Part shown: in pieces, positions 9,289 to 18,078 of the stretch | Layout of the letters: every line of letters begins with the position of its first letter | Numbering within the stretch: position 1 is the first letter of the stretch | Assembly: GCA_946538445.1 (NCBI GenBank) | Contig: CAMNGO010000002.1 | Coordinates: forward strand, 1-39,196 | DNA: 39,196 nucleotides | Direction: 5' to 3' | Origin: an uncultured Lachnospiraceae bacterium | Lineage (GTDB): Bacteria > Bacillota > Clostridia > Lachnospirales > Lachnospiraceae | Translations under genes and position numbers: made by a program | Notes under the pieces: model-generated | The model's input: the letters and a program-made list of their open reading frames with translations, nothing else | What the model was told of the DNA's origin: nothing | Database searches by the model: none

Positions 9289-9870
9289 ATGCGCGAAGAT
9301 GCTAAGGATACAAAAGGGACAGATCCCGTTAAAAAGGACAGAAAAACTGATTTTATGGAGCATATGGACCAGATTATCAATTTCCGTAACAACGGCGGCA
9401 CGGTCAGCAAACACATGGCCATGAAAGTGACCGATGCCAAGCCGGGCTGGGCAAAGGGGGAGATGCTTTGCCAGGCTTTCCACATGAATCCCATCGGATC
9501 GGTGCACGGAGGCATGCTGTTCATTCTGGCGGATTTTGTGGCAGGTACGGCAGCTCTCACCAGGGGTAAGGTGGTAACTACTGCCAATGCCACTGCCTAT
9601 TTTCTCAACGCTGCCTACATGCCGAAAAAGCTGTATGCGGAAGCCACAGAGATCAAGACCGGTCTGTGCCTGTCCACCTACGATGTGGTGGTCACGGATG
9701 ACAACGGCAAGATCATCTCCAAGATGGTGGTGGAGTTCTATAATCTTCGGATTGATTTTGATGATTATGTGAACAACATGATACATCATGAGACGGATCT
9801 TTATTTTGATAAAAATGTATTCGGAGAAAATAAAGTGGAGGCCAAGACCTTTGGTCTGCTGGATGAATAG
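9289..9870 (+). CDS. Hotdog-fold acyl-CoA thioesterase, PaaI-like
   Basis: NPIGSVHGGMLFILADFVAGTAAL...ATAYFLNAAYMPKKLYAEATEIKTG. Confidence 0.85.
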   Translation: MREDAKDTKGTDPVKKDRKTDFMEHMDQIINFRNNGGTVSKHMAMKVTDAKPGWAKGEMLCQAFHMNPIGSVHGGMLFILADFVAGTAALTRGKVVTTANATAYFLNAAYMPKKLYAEATEIKTGLCLSTYDVVVTDDNGKIISKMVVEFYNLRIDFDDYVNNMIHHETDLYFDKNVFGENKVEAKTFGLLDE

Positions 9871-9966
9871 ATATGTTAGATATACTCTGTTGACTATTAT
9901 TGTTATGTTTGTTAGAATTATTCTGAAAATGTGATGGGTTCTATGCCTTTTTTATAGCAAAACTTA

Positions 9967-9997
9967 TTGGTTTTTTCTACACTTTGTGTAGTATAAT
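9967..9997 (+). promoter_or_regulatory. Putative promoter with embedded LysR-type operator
   Basis: CTACACTTTGTGTAG palindrome (9977-9991; T-N11-A core) abutting TATAAT (9992-9997); weak -35 TTGGTT. Confidence 0.5.
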
Positions 9998-10085
9998 AAA
10001 AATAGTAGAATCAAAAGTGTATTTTTAGGTCAGTTTTTGCAATATATTTACTGCAAAAAAAGACGGTTGATAAAGGAGGTCGGAT

Positions 10086-10952
10086 ATGGAAAAAAGAATT
10101 AACGGTGCCACAGAAGTGATCTGCCTCATCGGAAGCCCGGTGAAGCACTCCGGTTCTCCTCTTATGCATAATTTTGCTTTCAGACATAATGATCAGAACT
10201 ACGCCTATGTATGTTTTGAGGTTCAGGAGGAGCAGACGAAAGAAGCATTGGATGCCATGCGCCTTCTTGGTATGAGAGGATGTAATGCAACGATGCCCTG
10301 CAAGGTTGCGACAGCCAAGTATGTTGATAAGCTCTCACCGGCAGCCCAGATCATCGGGGCCTGCAATACCGTAGTGAATGACGGTGGTGTTCTTACCGGA
10401 TATATCACGGACGGTGCCGGTATGATCAGCAACCTCAGAGAGAACGGTGTCGAAGTGAAGGATAAGAAGGTTGTATGTATTGGTGCAGGTGGTGCTGCTA
10501 CAGCTATCGAGGTGGAGGTTGCCCTTGAGGGAGCCAGGTCTTTATCGATTTTCAACAGAACTGTTGAAAAGGCTGTGATTAATGTGGATAAGATCAAAGC
10601 TGCTATGCCGGATTTTGATGTGAAAGCGTTTGCCATGGATGACATGGAGGCACTGAAAGAGGAGATTGCAAATGCAGATATCCTTATCAATGGTACTTCC
10701 ATCGGTATGGCTCCGGATGCAGATGACACTCCGATCAAGGATGCGACCATGTTCCACAAGGATCTGGTGGTTGCCGATGCAGTTTACAATCCCATCGAGA
10801 CCCGCCTGCTCAAGGAGGCAAAGGAAGCCGGATGCAAGATCGTCACAGGAGACGGGATGCTTCTCTGGCAGGGTGCTGTGGGATACGAGCTGTGGACAGG
10901 TGCCAAGTTCCCCGTGGAAGAGTTCCGGGCATTCAAGGCCGGCTTGAAATGA
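10086..10952 (+). CDS. Quinate/shikimate dehydrogenase-like (AroE/YdiB superfamily)
   Basis: IGSPVKHSGSPLMHN, NATMPCK (catalytic Lys), GACNTVVND, GYITDGAG (catalytic Asp), GAGGAA..FNRT, NGTSIGM, GDGMLLWQGAVGYELWTG. Confidence 0.88.
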   Translation: MEKRINGATEVICLIGSPVKHSGSPLMHNFAFRHNDQNYAYVCFEVQEEQTKEALDAMRLLGMRGCNATMPCKVATAKYVDKLSPAAQIIGACNTVVNDGGVLTGYITDGAGMISNLRENGVEVKDKKVVCIGAGGAATAIEVEVALEGARSLSIFNRTVEKAVINVDKIKAAMPDFDVKAFAMDDMEALKEEIANADILINGTSIGMAPDADDTPIKDATMFHKDLVVADAVYNPIETRLLKEAKEAGCKIVTGDGMLLWQGAVGYELWTGAKFPVEEFRAFKAGLK

Positions 10953-11068
10953 TTCAGTATAGTAAAGTCTGATCTGTGAAGGATGTAGCAGACTTTATTT
11001 AATAAATGAAACTCTGCCTATCATGAGTTTTGAGAAGTTACATATTGATTAAAAAAGGAGGAGACACA

Positions 11069-11872
11069 ATGAATATTCTTGTTTGTGTAAAACAGGTTCC
11101 GGATACTAACGAGATTAAGATCGATCCGGTAAAAAACACACTGATCCGTCAGGGAGTACCATCCATCGTTAACCCATTTGATGGTTATGCTTTGGAAGCT
11201 GCTGCCAGAATCAAAGACAAAGATCCGGATACCAGGATCGTTGTTATGTCCATGGGACCGGAGCAGGCTAAGGCTGCATTAAAAGAATGTGTTGCTATCG
11301 CTGCAGATCAGGCTTACCTCATCTCCGGACGTAAGTTTGGCGGATCCGATACATTAGCTACCAGTTATATCATCAGCGAAGCTGCTAAGATGATCGAAGA
11401 AAAAGAAGGAATCAAATTTGATGCATTCTTCTTCGGAAAACAGGCTATCGACGGTGATACAGCACAGACTGGTCCTGAGTTCGCAGAGCATCTTGGATTA
11501 CCACAGATCACATATGGTCTGGAAGCTTTTGTAGAAGGCGATACAATCAAGGTTAACAAAGAGGTTGACGGTGGTATTGAAGTTCTTTCTGCTCCGCTGC
11601 CATGTGTTGTTACCTTCACAAAACCGGCATTTGATCCTCGTTTCCCGACGATCAAACGTAAATTAGCTGCCAACAAGGCAAAAATCCCGGTAATTTCCGA
11701 TGAAGAATTAGTATTAGACGAGACTAAGATCGGTCTGAACGGTTCTCCTACCAGAGTTAAGAAGACACATGTTCCACAGAAGAAGACCGGCGGTATGAAG
11801 ATTCAGGAGGAGACTGCTGAAGATTCCGCTAAGAAACTTTACGATGCACTGAGTAACGCTGGTGTATTATAA
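11069..11872 (+). CDS. etfB: Electron transfer flavoprotein beta subunit
   Basis: MNILVCVKQVPDTNEIKIDPVKNTLIRQGVPSIVNPFDGYALEAA; GRKFGGSDTLATS; GKQAIDGDTAQTGPEFAEHLG; RBS AAAGGAGGAG. Confidence 0.95.
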   Translation: MNILVCVKQVPDTNEIKIDPVKNTLIRQGVPSIVNPFDGYALEAAARIKDKDPDTRIVVMSMGPEQAKAALKECVAIAADQAYLISGRKFGGSDTLATSYIISEAAKMIEEKEGIKFDAFFFGKQAIDGDTAQTGPEFAEHLGLPQITYGLEAFVEGDTIKVNKEVDGGIEVLSAPLPCVVTFTKPAFDPRFPTIKRKLAANKAKIPVISDEELVLDETKIGLNGSPTRVKKTHVPQKKTGGMKIQEETAEDSAKKLYDALSNAGVL

Positions 11873-11891
11873 TTTGTAGGAGGTAAGTGAA

Positions 11892-12887
11892 ATGGAAGCA
11901 AAAACAAAAGATTTAATGGTTTTCGTTGAGACCAATGAAGACGGAACCGCAAAAAATGTTGGTTTAGAATTACTTACTCCGGGCAGAGAGGTTGCTGATA
12001 AACAGGGTGGCGCTCTTTCTGCTGTTATTATCGGAAACAATGTTCAGGCTGCTGTTGATGCTGTTAATGCACATGGCGCTGATCAGATTATCGTTGTGGA
12101 AGGTGAAGAATATGCTCACTATACCACAGATGCTTACAGAAAAGCTTTAATCGCAGTTGTTGAGAAATATGCTCCTACATCCATGATGATCGGTGCTACC
12201 AACAATGGCCGTGACCTTGCACCACGTGTATCCTGCTTCTTAAAGACAGGTCTTACCGCTGACTGTACAGGTGTTGATATTGATGAAGCTACCGGAAAAG
12301 TTGCATGGACACGTCCTACTTTCGGTGGAAACCTCATGGCTACTATCCTCTGCCCGGATTCCTTCCCGCAGATGGGTACCGTACGTCCCGGCGTTTTCAA
12401 GAAGGGTGAAGAGGTAGCTCCTCATGCTGAGATCATTAAAGAAGACATTCATGTTGATCCTTCCGAGATCCGCACAACAGTTATTGAAGTAATCAAAGAA
12501 GAAGGCGGCGAGAGTGTTGACCTTGAAGGCGCAGACGTAATCGTATCCGGCGGCCGTGGTGTTGGCGGACCGGAAGGTTTCGAGACCATCAAGCTTCTGG
12601 CTGACGCTATGGGCGGCGTAGTTGGTTCCTCCCGTGCAGCTGTTGATGCAGGCTGGATCTCCCATGCTCATCAGGTAGGACAGACCGGAAAGACCGTTGC
12701 TCCTAAGATCTATGTTGCATGTGGTATCTCCGGTGCTATCCAGCACGTAGCAGGTATGAGCGGATCCGATACAATCATCGCTATCAACAAAGATGCAGAC
12801 GCTCCTATCTTTGATATTGCTGACTACGGTGTAGTTGGTAACCTCTTTGATGTCATTCCTCCATTGGCAGCAGAGTTCAACAAATAA
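11892..12887 (+). CDS. etfA: Electron transfer flavoprotein alpha subunit
   Basis: C-terminal FAD domain [68 protein letters not shown]. Confidence 0.96.
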   Translation: MEAKTKDLMVFVETNEDGTAKNVGLELLTPGREVADKQGGALSAVIIGNNVQAAVDAVNAHGADQIIVVEGEEYAHYTTDAYRKALIAVVEKYAPTSMMIGATNNGRDLAPRVSCFLKTGLTADCTGVDIDEATGKVAWTRPTFGGNLMATILCPDSFPQMGTVRPGVFKKGEEVAPHAEIIKEDIHVDPSEIRTTVIEVIKEEGGESVDLEGADVIVSGGRGVGGPEGFETIKLLADAMGGVVGSSRAAVDAGWISHAHQVGQTGKTVAPKIYVACGISGAIQHVAGMSGSDTIIAINKDADAPIFDIADYGVVGNLFDVIPPLAAEFNK

Positions 12888-12948
12888 TATTTGAAAATAA
12901 TCATAGGGTTTTCCCGATATATTTTCAGGATAATTATATGACCATTTT

Positions 12949-12984
12949 ACATAATCTGTGATTGTCCGCAATCACAGATTATGT
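12949..12984. other. 16-bp perfect stem-loop between etfA and acyl-CoA dehydrogenase 1
   Basis: ACATAATCTGTGATTG-TCCG-CAATCACAGATTATGT; no U tract follows. Confidence 0.75.
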
Positions 12985-13039
12985 TATATTAAGGATGAAA
13001 CACATAGCTTTTACTTATAGTTAAAGAAAGGGGTACTGT

Positions 13040-14185
13040 ATGAATTTTAAGTTCACAGAAGAAGAACAGGAAATTTTAGAAATGCTTGATGACTTTTGTA
13101 AAAAAGAAGTCGGACCTAAAGCTGCTGAAGTAGATGAGAACGAGCGTTTTCCGGAAGAGACATGGCACGCACTCGCTGAGATGGGTATGATGGGTGTTCC
13201 GTTCCCGGAAGAGTACGGCGGAGCAGGCCTTACATATGTTAACTATATTGCAGTATGTGAGAAACTGGCTGAGTATTGTGCAACCACATCCGTTATGGTT
13301 TCCGCACATTCCTCCCTGTGTACATGGCCGATCTTCAACTTTGGTACAGAAGAGCAGAAACAGAAATATTTACCGGATCTTTGCTCCGGTGAAAAACTTG
13401 GTGCTTTCGGTCTTACAGAGCCGGGTGCAGGAACAGATGCTGCTATGCAGAAGACAGTTGCAGAAGATAAAGGCGACTACTATCTGATGAACGGTTCCAA
13501 GATCTTCATCACAAATGCTGGTTATGCTGATACATTCGTAGTATTTGCTATGACAGACAAGACTCTGGGCAACAAGGGAATCACTGCTTTCATCCTGGAA
13601 AAAGGTATGGAAGGCTTCTCCATCGGTGCTCATGAGAAGAAGATGGGTATCCGCGGTTCCTCCACATGTGAACTGATCTTTGAAGATGTTAAGGTTCCGA
13701 AGGAGAACGTACTTGGCGGCGTAGGCAAGGGCTTCAAGGTTGCCATGATGACACTTGACGGCGGACGTATCGGTATCGGCGCACAGGCACTTGGTATCGC
13801 TCAGGCAGCCATCAATGAAACCGTTAAATACACCAAGGAAAGAGTACAGTTTGGCAAACCGATCTGGAAATTCCAGAATACACAGTTCCAGCTGGCTGAC
13901 ATGCAGGCTAAATTAGACGGCGCTCGTCTGCTTGTCTACCGTGCAGCACAGGCTAAGGAAGACCATGAGCCTCACAGCCATCTTGCAGCTATGGGTAAAC
14001 TGGTTGCTTCCGAGGTTGCCAGCGATGTTACAAGAAGATGTCTGCAGCTGATCGGTGGATACGGTTACACAAGAGAGTATCCGTTCGAGAGATTCATGCG
14101 TGACGCTAAGATCACTGAGATCTACGAAGGAACCAGCGAGGTTCAGAGAATGGTAATCGCAGGCTGGATGGGTGCAACAAAATAA
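13040..14185 (+). CDS. Acyl-CoA dehydrogenase 1 (Bcd-like)
   Basis: GLTEPGAGTDAAMQKT; QFGKPIWKFQNTQFQLADM; IYEGTSEVQRMVIAG (catalytic Glu). Confidence 0.95.
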   Translation: MNFKFTEEEQEILEMLDDFCKKEVGPKAAEVDENERFPEETWHALAEMGMMGVPFPEEYGGAGLTYVNYIAVCEKLAEYCATTSVMVSAHSSLCTWPIFNFGTEEQKQKYLPDLCSGEKLGAFGLTEPGAGTDAAMQKTVAEDKGDYYLMNGSKIFITNAGYADTFVVFAMTDKTLGNKGITAFILEKGMEGFSIGAHEKKMGIRGSSTCELIFEDVKVPKENVLGGVGKGFKVAMMTLDGGRIGIGAQALGIAQAAINETVKYTKERVQFGKPIWKFQNTQFQLADMQAKLDGARLLVYRAAQAKEDHEPHSHLAAMGKLVASEVASDVTRRCLQLIGGYGYTREYPFERFMRDAKITEIYEGTSEVQRMVIAGWMGATK

Positions 14186-14214
14186 TAATTTAAACCGGCA
14201 GGTTTACGATTTCT

Positions 14215-14251
14215 AAAAAGGCGCAGTGCCACATGGCACTGTGCCTTTTTT
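14215..14251 (+). terminator. Rho-independent terminator
   Basis: AAAAAGGCGCAGTGCC-ACAT-GGCACTGTGCCTTTTTT. Confidence 0.88.
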
Positions 14252-14269
14252 CGTCATTTCATCCGGCAG

Positions 14270-14304
14270 GGTTTCTTTTGTTATCATATGGTTTCTTTTG
14301 TTAT
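14270..14304 (+). repeat. Direct repeat, two copies of GGTTTCTTTTGTTAT at 20-bp spacing
   Basis: Exact copies at 14270-14284 and 14290-14304. Confidence 0.8.
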
Positions 14305-14364
14305 TAAAATATACTATGATTTATGGCGGAATTGTAAATTATTGCAAATGAATGTAGGAAAATG

Positions 14365-14381
14365 ATAAGAAAATACAATAA
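14365..14381 (+). promoter_or_regulatory. Recurrent leader motif, copy 1
   Basis: ATAAGAAAATACAATAA. Confidence 0.4.
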
Positions 14382-14490
14382 ATATGTTGAGAAATAAAAG
14401 ATTTATCGATTAGAGTTTGTGGAAAATATATGATAGATTAATGATATAGAGTTAATCGAAATTTTTTACACACGAAAAGGAGATGTGATC

Positions 14491-15624
14491 ATGGCATTAA
14501 TTTACACAGAAGATCAGAAATCATTAATCGAAATGGTTAAAGACATGGCAGAAAGAGAAGTAAAACCTCATGTTGCAGAGTGCGACAGAACCGGTATTAC
14601 CCCTATCGAGTTATTTGATCCCGCTCTTGAGATGGGTCTTCATATGCTTGAGATCCCGGAAGAGTATGGCGGAGCCGGTATGGATTTTGAAACATCTGCT
14701 ATGATTTTTGAAGAGCTTGCAAAAGTAGATGCAGGTTATGCTGACACAATCGTTACAACATTCGTTGCTCTTCGTAACGTTATCATCGCAGGTACACCTG
14801 AGCAGGCTCAGCGTTTTGCTGATGTTGTTGCCGATGGCGGATTCGCTTGTTTCGCTATCACAGAGCCCGGTGCAGGATCTGATGCAGGCGCTCTTCGTGC
14901 TAGTGCTGTTCCGGATGGAAAAGGCAATTATGTATTAAATGGTACAAAGTGCTTCGCTACAAACGGCGAGTGTGCTTCTCTCTATGTTGGATTCTTCAGA
15001 ATTCCTGATGTTGGTATCACAGCATTCATGTTTGACAGAGATACTCCAGGATTCTCCGTAGGCGCTCATGAGGACAAGATGGGATTCCGTATGTCCAACA
15101 CAACAGACCTTATCTTTGAGGACGTTGTTCTTCCGGAAAGCGCAATCGTAGGCGTTCCCGGCAAGGGTCTTAACATCGCATTAAGCGGCCTGAATATCTC
15201 CCGTGCATTCCTTTCCACCATGGGTGTAGGTATCATGCAGCGTGCACTTGACGAAGCAGTAGCTTATGCTAAGGTTCGTGTTCAGTTCGGAAAACCAATC
15301 ATCAAACAGCAGATGGTTCAGCAGATGCTTGCAGATATGGCTATCAAGGTTGAGGCCAGCCGTGTTCTCGTTAACAACACCATGAAGATGATCGACGCAG
15401 GTATGGATGTACGTAAAGAAGCTTCCATCACCAAGACATTCGTAACAGATTCCATGCAGGAAGTTACTTCCAATGCTATCCAGGTATTCGGTGGATACGG
15501 ATATTCCAGAGAGTACCCGGTTGAGAAACTGATGCGTGACGCTAAGATCTTCCAGATCTTTGAAGGTACAAACCAGATCCAGAGACTCACAATTGCAAAA
15601 TGTCTTGAGAAAGAATACGAATAA
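14491..15624 (+). CDS. Acyl-CoA dehydrogenase 2
   Basis: AITEPGAGSDAGALRASA; QFGKPIIKQQMVQQMLADM; IFEGTNQIQRLTIAK; start MALIYTEDQ after AAAAGGAG. Confidence 0.95.
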   Translation: MALIYTEDQKSLIEMVKDMAEREVKPHVAECDRTGITPIELFDPALEMGLHMLEIPEEYGGAGMDFETSAMIFEELAKVDAGYADTIVTTFVALRNVIIAGTPEQAQRFADVVADGGFACFAITEPGAGSDAGALRASAVPDGKGNYVLNGTKCFATNGECASLYVGFFRIPDVGITAFMFDRDTPGFSVGAHEDKMGFRMSNTTDLIFEDVVLPESAIVGVPGKGLNIALSGLNISRAFLSTMGVGIMQRALDEAVAYAKVRVQFGKPIIKQQMVQQMLADMAIKVEASRVLVNNTMKMIDAGMDVRKEASITKTFVTDSMQEVTSNAIQVFGGYGYSREYPVEKLMRDAKIFQIFEGTNQIQRLTIAKCLEKEYE

Positions 15625-15673
15625 AATTGATTGAATAAATCGGTTAGTATATCTTGAGTGTGAGTATATAATG

Positions 15674-15714
15674 AATGCTGATTCATATCGCAAGATATGG
15701 ATCAGCATTTTTTT
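15674..15714 (+). terminator. Rho-independent terminator
   Basis: AATGCTGATTCATAT / ATATGGATCAGCATT TTTTTT. Confidence 0.8.
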
Positions 15715-15723
15715 CAAGGGAGA

Positions 15724-15990
15724 ATGATGAAACGAGTAACTGTTTCTGTCAGGCAAGACAGATGGGATGAATTCCATATTGTGAGACTTGTGCATAATGC
15801 AAATAAGATGAAAAGTGATATGGACATCGTCCTGGATGATTATCATGCCAATGTGAAGAGTATCACTTCTATGATGGATTTCTATGAGAGGACGGCCGAC
15901 TGTCCGAAAGTCTTTGTTTTGCTGAACGGGGAGGACGAGGATGAGGCCGCTGCATGGATGAAGGAATATTTTGAAGGTACTATATCATAA
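15724..15990 (+). CDS. HPr-like protein lacking the active-site His (Crh-like?)
   Basis: MMKRVTVSVRQDRWDEFHIVRLVHNANKMKSDMDIVLDDYHANVKSITSMMDF..VFVLLNGEDEDEAAAWMKEYF aligns with the HPr fold; GxHARPA not present, VKSIxxMM (Ser46 region) present. Confidence 0.7.
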   Translation: MMKRVTVSVRQDRWDEFHIVRLVHNANKMKSDMDIVLDDYHANVKSITSMMDFYERTADCPKVFVLLNGEDEDEAAAWMKEYFEGTIS

Positions 15991-16001
15991 AGGGGAGTAA
16001 C

Positions 16002-16466
16002 ATGGATCAGAATAAAAAATTTAAGCTCAGACGAAATACATATACGATTGCACTGGTTTTAGTGGCAGCCGCGGCAATTTTCGGTTTCTACACTAACTAT
16101 AAGCAGACTGGGTCTTTTACCAACGGGATCGATCTCCTGATGAGAAAACAGGAAGTCGTGCTGACTGATCCCACCCTTGAGATAAAAAAAGGGGATAAAG
16201 TAAATATTGATTTCGTAGGATATGTAGATGGCGAAGAAGTGAAGGACGGGAGCACGGATGGCCATGGCGTGAGACTGACAGTCGGATCAGGCAGACTGCT
16301 CGGCGATATGGAGGAGCAGCTGGTAGGTCATCATCCCGGAGATCATTTTACCATGACTCTCACTTTCCCGGAGGATTTCAAAAGGAAAGAACTCCAGGGA
16401 AAAGAGGCCACCATTGACATGACGGTCAACGGAATCTACGGGTATGAGGATGAGGAGAATCCATAA
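16002..16466 (+). CDS. Membrane-anchored FKBP/trigger-factor-type PPIase domain protein
   Basis: N-terminal TM; GDKVNIDFVGYVDGEEVKDGSTDGHGVRLTVGSGRLLGDMEEQLVGHHPGDHFTMTLTFPEDF. Confidence 0.75.
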   Translation: MDQNKKFKLRRNTYTIALVLVAAAAIFGFYTNYKQTGSFTNGIDLLMRKQEVVLTDPTLEIKKGDKVNIDFVGYVDGEEVKDGSTDGHGVRLTVGSGRLLGDMEEQLVGHHPGDHFTMTLTFPEDFKRKELQGKEATIDMTVNGIYGYEDEENP

Positions 16467-16642
16467 CCGTTTTCTTGGCATGGAGACAGGAAAAATCTAT
16501 AAACATAATTTATGGAAATAAATACGGCTTCCATGCTTTTCAAAAGCGGCAATCCGTTGCGTCAGGGATTTCATGAAACAAATATGACATTTCTGTGAAA
16601 TAATATTAAAATATTCCATCTCGATTGTATAATATTACATGT

Positions 16643-16680
16643 CCAAAAAATTGATAATAACAAAAAATTATATTTTTTGG
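16643..16680. other. Stem-loop in leader of acyl-CoA dehydrogenase 3
   Basis: CCAAAAAAT ... ATTTTTTGG 9-bp inverted repeat. Confidence 0.4.
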
Positions 16681-16689
16681 GGGAAAATC

Positions 16690-16706
16690 ATAAGAAAATA
16701 CTATAA
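16690..16706 (+). promoter_or_regulatory. Recurrent leader motif, copy 2
   Basis: ATAAGAAAATACTATAA. Confidence 0.4.
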
Positions 16707-16814
16707 GATGTATAGAAATTGAAAATACAAACGATTTGTTTATGTTCTGACGCTAAGGTAAAATTAAATTGTAAGAATAATAAAACCTTATCAAATACAA
16801 AAAAGGAGGCAATA

Positions 16815-17999
16815 ATGAGCAAATTATCCAAAGAAGAATTTCAGGCATATTTACTGAAAATTCGTGAATTAGCACAGGGTCCTTTCGAAGAGATGCAGAA
16901 GGAAGTTGAAGTAACCAACAAATTCCCCCAGGAATTCTATGATCTGGCAATCGAGAATGATATTTATCGTTGCGCATTACCGGAATGCTATGGTGGTTAT
17001 GGACTGAACGAGCTTGAGATCCTTCAGGTTCAGGAAGAGTTCTCCCGTGGCCCGGGTGGAATGAGAATGCATCTGCATTACGCATTAGACCTTAACTGGA
17101 GAATCCTTGACGACTATGGTAATGATGAATTAAAGGCTGAGTATATGCCGAAATTCCAGGACAAGGAAGTCTTCACCTGCTTCGCTCTGACAGAGGCTAC
17201 CGGTGGTACAGGCGCTGACCTTCATACCACAGCTGTTAAAGATGGCGACGATTACATCCTGAATGGTGAGAAGACACTTATCTCCCATACAGACTGCTGC
17301 GAATTCGCATATGTTATCGCTGTTACAAATCCTGAGTCCGACAAAGACGACAGATTATCTGCTTTCTTCGTTCCGTTGGATGCTCCTGGATTCGAAATCG
17401 TTAACATGCCTCATATGATGGGCTGCCGTGGTGCCGGTCATGGTGATCTGATCTTCAAAGACTGCCGCATCAACAAGAAATACTTATTAGGTAAAGAAGG
17501 CCAGGGTCTTGAAGTTGCTATGCACTCCCTGTCCGTATCCCGTGCTCATATCGCAGCATCCAACCTTGGTATGTGCCAGAGAATGTTAGAGCTTGCTCTT
17601 GACTATGCTGCAGACCGTGTTACATTTGGAAAACCGATCATCAAACGTCAGGCTATCCGCGTTAAGATCGCTAACATGTCCATGATGACACATGCACTTC
17701 GCTGCCTGGTATACGATTTCGCAAAATCCTTTATGGAGAATCCGACCGGCGAATACATCACAGAGAAAGCTGCTATCTGTAAGCTGTTCTCCATCGATTC
17801 CACAAGACTCGTATCCGATGAGATGCTTGAGATCTACGGTGGTATCGGATACTTCGAAGACTGCAAGTACGGTCCTGTTGAGAGACTTTATCGTGACTGC
17901 CGTGCTATGTGGCTTGAGGAAGGTGCTCCTACTGTACAGAGAATCACAATCTCCCGTGAGACAATCAAACATCACGGCCATATGGAATACGTTATCTAA
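16815..17999 (+). CDS. Acyl-CoA dehydrogenase 3 (divergent)
   Basis: ALTEATGGTGADLHTTA; TFGKPIIKRQAIRVKIANM; ending WLEEGAPTVQRITISRE; start MSKLSKEE after AAAAGGAGG. Confidence 0.9.
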   Translation: MSKLSKEEFQAYLLKIRELAQGPFEEMQKEVEVTNKFPQEFYDLAIENDIYRCALPECYGGYGLNELEILQVQEEFSRGPGGMRMHLHYALDLNWRILDDYGNDELKAEYMPKFQDKEVFTCFALTEATGGTGADLHTTAVKDGDDYILNGEKTLISHTDCCEFAYVIAVTNPESDKDDRLSAFFVPLDAPGFEIVNMPHMMGCRGAGHGDLIFKDCRINKKYLLGKEGQGLEVAMHSLSVSRAHIAASNLGMCQRMLELALDYAADRVTFGKPIIKRQAIRVKIANMSMMTHALRCLVYDFAKSFMENPTGEYITEKAAICKLFSIDSTRLVSDEMLEIYGGIGYFEDCKYGPVERLYRDCRAMWLEEGAPTVQRITISRETIKHHGHMEYVI

Positions 18000-18078
18000 T
18001 TCCAGAGCTTCAGTGATTTAGTACTGTAAATACATAGGGATCATCGGATCCGTTTCGGTGATCAGATTTGAGAATTCA

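Noticed and set aside
14320-14345. Sigma-54 promoter (TGGC...TTG) upstream of ACAD2
   Set aside because: GG to GC spacing does not fit the -24/-12 consensus.
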